In this document: piece by piece, positions 27,307-34,533 of the stretch | How the letters are laid out: each line of letters opens with the position of its first letter | How positions within the stretch are numbered: the stretch's first letter is position 1 | DNA from: Butyricicoccus porcorum | GTDB lineage: Bacteria; Bacillota; Clostridia; Oscillospirales; Butyricicoccaceae | Direction: 5' to 3' | NCBI RefSeq assembly: GCF_002157465.1 | Contig: NZ_NHOC01000007.1 | Location: forward strand, 62,001 to 126,000 | Length of the DNA: 64,000 bases | Translations under genes and position numbers: made by a program | The notes under the pieces: model-generated | What the model saw: only the letters and a program-made list of their open reading frames with translations | Database searches by the model: none | What the model was told of the DNA's origin: nothing

Positions 27307-27525
27307 ATGACGAAGTTCACCAATGATGAGATGAATCTGATGTGCATCTACAGCGCCGGCAGCAGCCGTGCCGGTCTGATGCAGAAACTCACGGAAATGA
27401 AGAAGTACCTGGAACGCGATGAGGTGCAGCTTCTGGAACTGACCGAGGGGGCGCTTGCAAAACTGGGAACAATGACCGATGAGGAGTTCGGGCAGCTGGA
27501 GCTCTACCCCGATTTCGATATCTGA
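27307..27525 (+). CDS. TTRAP family transposon-transfer-assisting protein
   Basis: A 72-residue protein of the putative transposon-transfer assisting family (TTRAP), which sits next to the ArdC/LtrC-like gene in Tn1549-like conjugative transposons. It begins MTKFTNDEMNLMCIYSAGSS and ends LGTMTDEEFGQLELYPDFDI, both typical. AAAGGGA precedes ATG 27307. Mechanism is unknown. It is the last readable gene of the conjugative fragment; a hairpin follows the stop. Confidence 0.8.
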   Translation: MTKFTNDEMNLMCIYSAGSSRAGLMQKLTEMKKYLERDEVQLLELTEGALAKLGTMTDEEFGQLELYPDFDI

Positions 27526-27529
27526 TTCT

Positions 27530-27567
27530 ATTCCGAAAAAAGGTGCAAACGCACCCAATTTCGGAAT
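27530..27567 (+). terminator. Hairpin after TTRAP gene
   Basis: ATTCCGAAA (27530-27538) pairs with TTTCGGAAT (27559-27567), enclosing GGTGC/GCACC. A T-rich stretch follows after ten bases. Confidence 0.55.
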
Positions 27568-27586
27568 ACAGTTTGATTTTTATTTC

Positions 27587-27696
27587 AGATTTTTGCGGGA
27601 AACCGCAAAAATCTTTCGTAGACCGGTTGTAAAATGACTTCGCGCGAGGTATAATACTATTGCAGATAATTGCAGTAAACCGCAAAAATCTGCAAT
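27587..27696 (+). promoter_or_regulatory. Promoter with flanking operator-like repeats for AAA_14 gene 2
   Basis: TTGTAA (27627-27632), 17 bp and TATAAT (27650-27655) form a good promoter. Upstream is a perfect 12-bp inverted repeat AGATTTTTGCGG/CCGCAAAAATCT (27587-27598, 27603-27614). The element AAACCGCAAAAATCT recurs between promoter and start (about 27678-27692), inside a second inverted repeat ATTGCAGAT/ATCTGCAAT (27659-27667, 27688-27696). Such paired sites are typical of a self-repressed gene. Confidence 0.6.
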
Positions 27697-27710
27697 AGGA
27701 GGTGCGCTGC

Positions 27711-28964
27711 ATGGAAATTAAAAGAGACCGTTACCTGAATCTGCTGATCAGCAAGAAGCATAACGGATTGATTAAAGTGATAACCGGCATGAGGAGATGC
27801 GGAAAGTCTTATCTTCTGTTCAATCTCTTCAAGGATTACCTGCTTTCGGAAGGAGTAGAGAAAAGCCACATCATTGAGATTGCATTTGATGCTTATGAAA
27901 ACAAGCAGTACCGTGATCCCGATGTGCTCTATCCTTACCTGAAGGAGCAGATCAAAGACGACGGCATGTATTATGTGCTGCTTGACGAGGTGCAGCTGCT
28001 TGGGGAATTTGAGGCAATCCTGAACAGCCTGACCCGAATGAAAAACGTGGATGTGTATGTGACCGGAAGTAATGCCCGCTTCCTCTCCAAAGATGTGATC
28101 ACCGAGTTCAGAGGACGCGGCGATGAAGTGCATATGTATCCACTCAGCTTTGCGGAATTCATGTCGGTTTATCCTGGTACGAAGCAGGATGGCTGGAATG
28201 AGTATATGCTGTACGGCGGTCTGCCGCTGGTACTGAGCTTTACTACTCCGGATCAGAAAATCGCGTTTCTGAAATCTCTCTTTGAGGAAACCTATATTTC
28301 GGATATTGTCGGAAGGCACAACATCCGCAACAAGGCGGAGCTGGAAGAGCTTCTGAACATTCTATCCTCCGCAATCGGTTCGCTGACAAACCCTGAAAAA
28401 CTGGCTGCAACCTTCCGGTCGGTCAAAAACAAGAAAATCAGCAGCAGTACAATCAAGAAGTATATTGATTATCTCTGCGATTCCTTCCTGATCGACAGCG
28501 CCGTCCGGTATGATGTGAAAGGCAAAAAATACATTGATACCCCGATGAAATACTACTTCACCGATATGGGGCTGAGAAATGCCCGTCTGAATTTCAGACA
28601 GCTGGAAGAAACGCACAGTATGGAAAACATCATCTTCAATGAGCTGAAAATCCGCGGCTTCAATGTGGATGTGGGCGTTATCATGCAGTATGATACCAAC
28701 GAAAAGGGAAACAGCATCCGCAAGCAGTTGGAGATTGACTTCGTCTGCAATAAAGGCTCCAAACGCTATTATATCCAGTCGGCTTACGCGATTCCGGATC
28801 AGGCAAAGATGGAGCAGGAACAGCGTTCTCTGATGCTGACCGGAGATTTCTTCAAGCGGATTATCATCACCAAGGATACTCCAGCGCCGCATTACAATGA
28901 GAATGGTGTCCTGATTATGAGCGTCTATGATTTCCTGCTGAACGAAAACAGTCTGGATATCTAA
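27711..28964 (+). CDS. AAA_14/DUF4143 family ATPase (copy 2)
   Basis: A 417-residue relative of the ATPase at 20816, with Walker A GMRRCGKSY near residue 25, Walker B YYVLLDEVQLL near 90, YVTGSNARFLS and the C-terminal DUF4143 nuclease-like region (ENIIFNELKIRGFNVDVGV, then EIDFVCNKGSKRYYIQ). The two copies are clearly diverged, so they were acquired separately or long ago. ATG 27711 is chosen because AGGAGG at 27697-27702 excludes the GTG at 27702. The gene is intact in a field of broken genes. Role unknown. Confidence 0.9.
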   Translation: MEIKRDRYLNLLISKKHNGLIKVITGMRRCGKSYLLFNLFKDYLLSEGVEKSHIIEIAFDAYENKQYRDPDVLYPYLKEQIKDDGMYYVLLDEVQLLGEFEAILNSLTRMKNVDVYVTGSNARFLSKDVITEFRGRGDEVHMYPLSFAEFMSVYPGTKQDGWNEYMLYGGLPLVLSFTTPDQKIAFLKSLFEETYISDIVGRHNIRNKAELEELLNILSSAIGSLTNPEKLAATFRSVKNKKISSSTIKKYIDYLCDSFLIDSAVRYDVKGKKYIDTPMKYYFTDMGLRNARLNFRQLEETHSMENIIFNELKIRGFNVDVGVIMQYDTNEKGNSIRKQLEIDFVCNKGSKRYYIQSAYAIPDQAKMEQEQRSLMLTGDFFKRIIITKDTPAPHYNENGVLIMSVYDFLLNENSLDI

Positions 28965-28968
28965 AGCA

Positions 28969-29172
28969 ATGGGAAAGAGCAATAAGGTCTGCACGAACTG
29001 CGGACGAAGGATGAAACAGCAGTTCATCGGCTTGCAGCATTGTAAATGCGGGATGAGCTGGAAAAAAGATATTGGCTTTTTTGAACGGACGTCGGATATG
29101 GTGTTCGGACTCCGGCATAATGCGCCGGGTAAAAAGCCAAGCCGGATGATCGAGATCAGACGGGAAAACTGA
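28969..29172 (+). CDS. Small zinc-ribbon-like protein of mobile elements
   Basis: A 67-residue protein starting four bases after the ATPase stop. It carries CTNCGRRM and HCKCGMSW, four cysteines likely binding zinc, followed by a basic tail (FGLRHNAPGKKPSRMIEIRR). Similar small proteins occur in Firmicutes mobile elements. No ribosome site is strong, so coupling to the ATPase gene is likely. Function unknown. Confidence 0.65.
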   Translation: MGKSNKVCTNCGRRMKQQFIGLQHCKCGMSWKKDIGFFERTSDMVFGLRHNAPGKKPSRMIEIRREN

Positions 29173-29239
29173 ATACAATTCAAAGTGTTGTGGTCAAGCT
29201 TTTTTGTAACACTTTGACCTGATTTTTACTGCATAGGTT

Positions 29240-29333
29240 TTACGCCCCGTAGCGTGCCTCGAAAGGCGTTTTGTAATTATTATAAGAATGCGGTCGTTCA
29301 TGGTTATAATGGACATACGCAAATTCTTCGATG
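29240..29333 (-). pseudogene. C-terminal end of the interrupted IS3 orfB
   Basis: The frame reads SIEEFAYVHYNHERPHSYNN and ends KTPFEARYGA, the normal C-terminus of IS3-group orfB. Joined through the 8-bp duplicated target to the upstream part at 30851, it restores an uninterrupted ELYTSIEEF, showing that the split is due solely to the IS256 insertion. Confidence 0.88.
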
Positions 29334-29341
29334 GATGTATA

Positions 29342-30850
29342 GGTACTCCGTAGAATTTTGTGTAAGCGATATTCGACAAATGTCAAGAATGGTGCAGTTT
29401 TCTGCGCATGTGCTGGCCTGAATTCCCTTGGCTACCGTTCTCCCGTGCAGGCTCTGCAATATGCGCGCCCGCAGGGCGTGAATGCTGCCAGAGCCTGCCG
29501 GGAAGCCTACAGCCTGGGAATCAGGTAACGCTGCGGTCGGCGAACATGATCTCCAACTGGCTCAGAATCAGATCCCAGTTCTGGCACCGGGGATGCCAGT
29601 GCTTCACAATCCGCTGTGAGGCCAGATAAAGCATCCGGCGCAAGGAATCGTCGTTGGTGAACGACGGCTTGTTCTTCGTCATTTGCCGGAACTGGCGGTT
29701 CAGCCCCTCAATAATGTTCGTCGTGTATATGATCTTCCGAATCTCCATGGGATATTCGAAGAAGGTGCTGAGCACGTCCCAATTCTCTTCCCAACTCTTG
29801 ACGCAGGAAGGATATTGGCTGCACCATTTTTCTGCAAAGTTTTTCAGTTGTTGTATGGCCTCGTCTTCTGTCACTGCCGTGTAGATTTTCTTCAGATCGG
29901 CAACGACTTGACGGATGTCTTTGTAGCTAACATATTTGGTAGAACTGCGAATCTGGTGCACGATGCAGCGCTGCAGCCTTGCCTTGGGATAGACCGCCTC
30001 AATCGCCTGGGGCATTCCACAGAGACCATCGGTGCAGAACAGATAAACATCCAAAACTCCTCTGCTTTTCAGGTCATTCAACACATTTAGCCAAAATTTG
30101 CTGCTCTCGTGCTCTCCAATCCAGACACCTAAGATATCCTTCTGACCGTCCATCGTGATACCCAGCACTACATAGGCAGCCTTGGTCACATATCGGTGAT
30201 CCTCCTTGACCTTGTAGTGGATAGCATCCATAAAGATAAATGGGTAGACCGGTTCCAGCGGGCGATTTTGCCAGGCTGTAACTTCTGGCATAATTTTCTC
30301 ACTGATCTTTGTGACCAACTCAGGAGAAATGTCCACGTCATACAGGCTCTTGATCTGCTCTGCAATATCCCGCTGGCTCATCCCGCAGGCGTATAGGGCC
30401 AGAATCTTGTCCTCCATCCCCTCCGCATTCCGACTATACTTGCCAATAATCTTTGGCTCAAAGCTGCCGTTGCGGTCACGCGGGACCCTGATGTCAATCT
30501 CGCCTAACTGGGTTTTTACTTTCTTCCGGGAATAGCCGTTGCGGTAATTCCTGGGTTGATCTCCTGCTGTAGGGGCAGAACGCTGGCATCTTTCATGACC
30601 GAGTTCCTCCTCCATCTCCACTTCCATCACCTGCTGAATGACGTCTCGGAACATCTCTTTCATAGCTTGCATGATGTCGGCTGTGCTGGTAAAGTGTTGG
30701 CTTTTCACGTATTCCCGTAATAAATCCTGTGGTACTCTCTGCATGATTATTGTCTCCTTTTCCGTTTAGGTGGTTGCTTCCATTCTTGACGGATTGGAGT
30801 TCAATCATACTGCCGAAGCTTGTCGTTTACACGAAATTTTCAGGGGTCTC
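29342..30850 (-). mobile_element. Complete IS256-family insertion sequence with 8-bp target duplication
   Basis: The element is 1509 bp. Terminal inverted repeats match at about 20 of 29 positions: GGTACTCCGTAGAATTTTGT at 29342 and, inverted, GAGACCCCTGAAAATTTCGT from 30850, both continuing GTAA(G/A)CGA. It is flanked by identical GATGTATA at 29334-29341 and 30851-30858. IS256 elements duplicate 8-9 bp, so this is a clean insertion into IS3 orfB and the most recent event in the region. Confidence 0.93.
29521..30744 (-). CDS. IS256-family (mutator-type) transposase
   Basis: An intact 407-residue DDE transposase. The mutator-type pattern is clear: an N-terminal helical region (DIMQAMKEMFRDVIQQVMEV), NGYSRKKVKTQLGEIDIRVP, first Asp in FIFMDAIHYKV, second Asp in LFCTDGLCGMPQAIEAV, CIVHQIRSSTKYV, and the Glu in IIYTTNIIEGLNRQFRQM. 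It lies alone inside its inverted repeats. With complete ends and gene, the element is probably still mobile. Confidence 0.95.
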   Translation of the reverse strand: MQRVPQDLLREYVKSQHFTSTADIMQAMKEMFRDVIQQVMEVEMEEELGHERCQRSAPTAGDQPRNYRNGYSRKKVKTQLGEIDIRVPRDRNGSFEPKIIGKYSRNAEGMEDKILALYACGMSQRDIAEQIKSLYDVDISPELVTKISEKIMPEVTAWQNRPLEPVYPFIFMDAIHYKVKEDHRYVTKAAYVVLGITMDGQKDILGVWIGEHESSKFWLNVLNDLKSRGVLDVYLFCTDGLCGMPQAIEAVYPKARLQRCIVHQIRSSTKYVSYKDIRQVVADLKKIYTAVTEDEAIQQLKNFAEKWCSQYPSCVKSWEENWDVLSTFFEYPMEIRKIIYTTNIIEGLNRQFRQMTKNKPSFTNDDSLRRMLYLASQRIVKHWHPRCQNWDLILSQLEIMFADRSVT

Positions 30851-31622
30851 GATGTATATAATTCTTTCTCAGAATGATAGTAATGATGATTTATCAATTC
30901 ATTCTTGAGAGTGTTGTAATATCGCTCCATAGGGGCATTATCGTATGGATATCCAGCCTTGCTCATACTTTGCGTTATACCAACTGATTCGCAGTATTCT
31001 GTGAATTCCTTTGAGGTATACTGGCTTCCCTGATCCGAGTGAAGAATCAGGCAGCTGGGATCTAAGCCCGGCTGGGAATCAATTGCTTTCTGCAGGGTCC
31101 TTTTTGCAAGCTCTGCGGTTATGTGTTTGTCGGTAATGCTGGCAATAACGCTTCTGTCATATAGATCAATAATCGTGCAATTATAACGTTTGCTGCCATT
31201 CGTTAAAAATAAACAGGTAAAATCAGTGCACCATTTCTGGTTAATGGATTCTGCCTTAAAATCCTGATGGAGCTTATTCTCAAACACTTTATGAGGTGCA
31301 CCGTATTCATAGTCCGGCTTGCGTTTCCTTACAATTGAGAATAACTGAAGCTCTGTATTCATGTATTTATGGGCAGTTATGCGACTGATGTTATATCCTC
31401 TGCGAAGGAGATAAGCATGCATGGTTCTGTAACCATCTGTGCCGTTGTGAGAGTGGTATATATTCACAATTTCACGCTTGATTTTGTCCTTATGCTTATG
31501 ATAATCACATTTTCTGTTTTTCAGAAAATTATAATAAGCATTTGGTAAGATATTCAGTCTTTTCAACAACCAACGGACACCATATTTGTGCCCATACTGC
31601 TGAATAAATCGATAAGCCGCTA
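30851..31622 (-). pseudogene. IS3-family transposase orfB, interrupted
   Basis: IS3/IS150-group integrase-fold transposase. From the right: AAYRFIQQYGHKYGVRWLLK just after the orfA stop, NILPNAYYNFLKNRKCDYHK, NQKWCTDFTCLFLTNGSKRY (first Asp), LILHSDQGSQYTSKEFTEYC (second Asp) and NAPMERYYNTLKNE (Glu). It lacks its own clear start, as expected when it is made by -1 frameshifting from orfA at an A7G site. The IS256 insertion cuts it after HSEKELYTS; the last 30 codons lie at 29240-29333. Confidence 0.88.
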
Positions 31623-31913
31623 ATCGATTTCCTTCGCAAAGAACGCCGCCGCTTTTTTTAGGAAGTCATTTTCCTTCTGAAGTTCTGCCAACTGCTTTTT
31701 CAATTGCAGATTCTCCTTCATGTAATCATAATCAGCTTTGGCTTCTTCATTTGTTTGGCATTCTTTGCGGAACTGCTTGATCCAGATAGATATACTTGCC
31801 TTGGATACACCATATTCGGCAGCAAGCCCTTTGAGGGTCCTTCCCTCCTCAAGATGAAGACGAACTATCTTCTTCTTGAATTCTGGTTCATAGTGTTTAC
31901 TCATTTGTGACAT
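31620..31913 (-). CDS. IS3-family orfA (HTH protein)
   Basis: A 97-residue helix-turn-helix protein that binds the IS ends. The HTH_Tnp_1 pattern is present (EFKKKIVRLHLEEGRTLKGL, then YGVSKASISIWIKQF), followed by the leucine-zipper-like coiled coil LQLKKQLAELQKENDFLKKA used for dimerisation. A TAAAAAAAGC slippery stretch near its end (31650-31665) allows frameshifting into orfB. It is intact and could in principle inhibit or support transposition of related copies. Confidence 0.9.
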   Translation of the reverse strand: MSQMSKHYEPEFKKKIVRLHLEEGRTLKGLAAEYGVSKASISIWIKQFRKECQTNEEAKADYDYMKENLQLKKQLAELQKENDFLKKAAAFFAKEID

Positions 31914-31979
31914 ACCTCGTTTCCTCCTAAGATTATATCCTATTAGGTCGAGGTGTTACAACTATATTATATCACAACA

Positions 31980-32599
31980 GTAATGGCAATTCTGTCGAGC
32001 TTGTATACGATATTTTTGACAGAGTCGTTGAAGAGAAGTATAATGGAACAACAAAGTATAAATATGTTTACAATGGCGAAGGTGACCTGGCGAAGAAAAT
32101 TGAAGTCAATGGTGACCAAATAGTCAACATCACTGGTTATGAATATGATGGATTGGATCGTCTGATTCACAGCTGGGAAGAGCGCGTCGAAGGTAACAAG
32201 ATTACCGAAGTGCAGCGCAGTGAGCATACTTTTGAACAAAAATCTTGTCATATAGAGGTAGGAGATTCTATAAATCAGAAATTCATTGAGATTTCTACTC
32301 GGCAAGCTTCATTTAATAGTATGAGTACGGATGAAAAACTTGCCGAGATTGCAAACTTAATAGAAAATATGCTAAAACGGGACGGGAAATTTGTAACGCC
32401 CGATTATTCAAAAGTGTGCTGTGGATTTATCACTGATTCTGTGGTAAAAGACTACAGAAAGAAGATGCAATGCTTTCGGCATTGTTCGGATGAAGCGATA
32501 GGAGAAAGAAAAACCTATTCTGAAGAACAAAAGAATTTCTTTGTTGATTACGGGCTCACTATTGTTAAAGCTATTCATTCACTGTTGCAAAAACGGTAG
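31980..32599 (+). pseudogene. Chimeric Rhs-repeat remnant fused to an unknown C-terminal fragment
   Basis: From the IS border a continuous plus-strand frame begins with RHS/YD-repeat text (SVELVYDIFDRVVEEKYNG, GYEYDGLDRLIHSWEERVEG, ITEVQRSEHT), then near 32229 changes character to FEQKSCHIEVGDSINQKFIE, ISTRQASFNSMSTDEKLAEI, and a helical end (DYGLTIVKAIHSLLQKR). RHS proteins are polymorphic toxins; a toxin normally follows a conserved core that is absent here. So this is the 3' remnant of an Rhs gene joined to the end of another gene, with its 5' part lost to the IS. The second part is not a family I know. Confidence 0.65.
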
Positions 32600-32757
32600 T
32601 AAACAGGCCCGATTTTTACTACCATTTTACTACTACAGCTTGCCGTAACTTGCTCCATTTTGCCCTGTTTCGGGAAATCTGTGACAGAGCAGATGCTACT
32701 ACACCCAGAAAACAGTCAGGATAAATCGGAGCAAATCGGGGCAGGACAGTGCATTTT
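32600..32757. other. Intergenic border of the mobile-DNA region
   Basis: This 158-bp stretch contains repeated TTTTACTACCA/TTTTACTACTAC text just after the Rhs remnant stop and GC-rich blocks TTGCCCTGTTTCGGG and GGAGCAAATCGGGGCAGG. No gene is visible. It marks the right edge of the accessory region and could hold an old attachment site, but no matching copy was found at the left edge. Confidence 0.35.
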
Positions 32758-32772
32758 AGGAGGAATTACATT

Positions 32773-33231
32773 TTGATAAAAGTATTATTTGTTTGCCACG
32801 GCAATATCTGCCGCAGTCCAATAGCTGAATTTGTGATGAAAGATATGGTACAGACCGCCGGGTTATCTGGCGAGTATTCTATTGAATCTGCTGCGACGAG
32901 CTCGGAGGAACTGGGCAATCCGGTGTATCCGCCCGCACGGCGTATCCTTGCCGCACATGGCATCGATTGTTCCGGCAAGACGGCACGTCGCATACGCCGA
33001 AACGATTATAATGACTTTGATCTGCTAATTGGCATGGATCGAGCGAATCTGCGCAATATGCACCGCCTGTTTGTCGAAGATCCTGAAGATAAAATTCATG
33101 CGCTGATGGAATATACTGACCGACCGGGAGATGTGGCTGATCCATGGTATACACGAGATTTTGAAGCGACCTGGCGCGATGTGCAGGAGGGTTGTGCCGG
33201 TTTGCTGAAGTGGCTTGAGACAGGAAAGTAA
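32773..33231 (+). CDS. Low-molecular-weight protein tyrosine phosphatase
   Basis: A 152-residue phosphatase removing phosphate from tyrosine (or arginine, as in YwlE-type). The P-loop CX5R is VCHGNICRSP with Cys8 and Arg14, and the general-acid loop is DPWYTRDFE near residue 126. I chose TTG 32773, nine bases after AGGAGG (32758-32763); the GTG at 32749 precedes that site. Length and motifs are complete, so it is likely active. No kinase or capsule genes are adjacent to suggest the target. Confidence 0.92.
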   Translation: MIKVLFVCHGNICRSPIAEFVMKDMVQTAGLSGEYSIESAATSSEELGNPVYPPARRILAAHGIDCSGKTARRIRRNDYNDFDLLIGMDRANLRNMHRLFVEDPEDKIHALMEYTDRPGDVADPWYTRDFEATWRDVQEGCAGLLKWLETGK

Positions 33232-33294
33232 CTCTACGCTGCGTTTGTTGCACTGACTGCCTCTGTCCTGTATGATAGATATGAGGTGAGAAAA

Positions 33295-33708
33295 ATGGAT
33301 ATCAAGAATACCGGCAGATTAATTGCGGCGCTGCGAAAAGAACAGCATATGACGCAGAAGGAACTGGCGGAGCTGTTGTATCTGAGTGACCGCACGATTT
33401 CCAAATGGGAGCGCGGGGCGGGTACGCCGCTTGAGCCTCTGGAAGCGAAGCCGGAGGATGATACCCATGCCATTTCCGTGGAAACGATCGACGGCGAATA
33501 CTATGTCAGTGTACAGCATGTCATGACAAAGGAACACCATATTGCTTTTATGGCGTATCTGACAGGTGATAAGCTGTATCTCAATCGTCTGTATCCGGAA
33601 GGAGATGCGGCGTCCCGATTTCCGAGAATTGGAATGGGAACACTGTATGTGTACTGTACAGATGACGGACTGTATCGAAAATACATCCGGCGGGAAAGAA
33701 AAGCATGA
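33295..33708 (+). CDS. XRE-type regulator fused directly to a desulfoferrodoxin-like C-terminal domain (shortened)
   Basis: The 137-residue protein begins with a canonical HTH (ALRKEQHMTQKELAELLYLS, SDRTISKWERG) and ends with a beta-rich desulfoferrodoxin-like domain (EYYVSVQHVMTKEHHIAFMA, GTLYVYCTDDGLYRKYI). In related Clostridia proteins the HTH is followed by its second half (GCPDIS-type), a linker and a CxxC...CC zinc-ribbon before TPLEPL. Here KWERGAG joins TPLEPLEAKPED directly, so about 60-80 residues seem deleted in frame. RBS GAGGTGAG supports ATG 33295. DNA binding may be impaired. Confidence 0.75.
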   Translation: MDIKNTGRLIAALRKEQHMTQKELAELLYLSDRTISKWERGAGTPLEPLEAKPEDDTHAISVETIDGEYYVSVQHVMTKEHHIAFMAYLTGDKLYLNRLYPEGDAASRFPRIGMGTLYVYCTDDGLYRKYIRRERKA

Positions 33709-33740
33709 AAAAATCCCTCAGACCGCTGGTCTGAGGGATT
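33706..33740. terminator. Bidirectional terminator
   Basis: AATCCCTCAGACC (33712-33724) pairs with GGTCTGAGGGATT (33728-33740), loop GCT. The A-run at 33708-33713 gives a T tract for the minus-strand dapB transcript. Confidence 0.82.
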
Positions 33741-33758
33741 GCTGTTTATAAGAGAAGT

Positions 33759-34520
33759 TTACTTTGCAGCGATGACATCCGACATGTCATACATACCCGG
33801 CTGAGTATGTGCGCCAAGAAAAGCCGCTGCATCGACTGCGCCAACAGCAAAGACTTCACGGGACAGGGCAACATGGCGAATTTCAATCAATTCGTCACGG
33901 CCTGCAAACAGAACCTCATGTTCGCCGACAATTGTGCCGCCGCGGACAGTATGAATACCGATTTCATGTTCCGGGCGCTTCATGCGGCGCTCATGGCGGT
34001 CATACACATACTCGGCATCGTACGGCAGTGCTTCGTTGACTGCATCGGCCAGCATCAGCGCCGTGCCGGACGGAGCGTCCAGTTTCTGATTGTGATGCTT
34101 TTCCGTGATTTCCACATCGTAGCCGTCGCCGAGGACAGAAGCTGCCTTGCGCAGCAGATCCATCATCAGATTGATGCCAATGGACATGTTGCCGGAACGA
34201 AAGACAGGAATTTCCGCAGAAGCGGCGCGCATTTCTGCAAGCTGCTCCTTGCTGTGGCCGGTGGTGCAGATGACAACCGGTGTCTTAGTCTTCTTGCAAT
34301 AATCCAACAGCATTTCGAGTGAATTTGCATTCGAGAAGTCGATAATAACGTCACATGCACCGGTAAACTCATGCGGATCAGCGTAAACCGGGTAATCCGA
34401 CAGTTTTTCGGTGTAGGCATCAAAGCCTGCAACAATTTTCATGTTTTCTTTTTTGGAGACAATGTCAGTGATGACCTTGCCCATGCGGCCATTGCAGCCG
34501 CAGAGTCCAATTTTCAACAT
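33759..34520 (-). CDS. dapB: 4-hydroxy-tetrahydrodipicolinate reductase
   Basis: DapB reduces the DapA product with NAD(P)H in lysine and diaminopimelate synthesis. The 253-residue protein shows the nucleotide-binding GLCGCNGRMGKV at residues 5-16, the IDFSNANS strand, the catalytic EKHHNQKLDAPSGTA motif near residue 140, and C-terminal HVALSREVFAVGA. It is the last gene of asd-dapA-dapB, 13 bp after dapA, with AAGGAGC ahead of the start, and would be controlled by the upstream lysine riboswitch. Confidence 0.95.
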   Translation of the reverse strand: MLKIGLCGCNGRMGKVITDIVSKKENMKIVAGFDAYTEKLSDYPVYADPHEFTGACDVIIDFSNANSLEMLLDYCKKTKTPVVICTTGHSKEQLAEMRAASAEIPVFRSGNMSIGINLMMDLLRKAASVLGDGYDVEITEKHHNQKLDAPSGTALMLADAVNEALPYDAEYVYDRHERRMKRPEHEIGIHTVRGGTIVGEHEVLFAGRDELIEIRHVALSREVFAVGAVDAAAFLGAHTQPGMYDMSDVIAAK

Positions 34521-34533
34521 CTGTTTGTGCTCC

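Larger units (their letters stand above)
29186..31979 (-). mobile_element. IS3-family element (copy 2), split by an IS256-family insertion
   Basis: Both ends are visible as imperfect inverted repeats: TGTTGTGGTCAAGCTTTTTT at 29186 and, reading inward on the other strand from 31979, TGTTGTGATATAATATAG; both are followed by TTGTAACAC and a CGACCT/TGACCT block. Without the inserted IS256 element and one target copy, the element is about 1.28 kb, normal for IS3. No clear short target duplication is seen at its ends. It carries intact orfA and interrupted orfB. Confidence 0.88.

Noticed and set aside
17520-32757. Functional prophage or integrative conjugative element
   Set aside because: Only a damaged terminase and conjugation fragments remain; no integrase, relaxase, portal or capsid genes are present.
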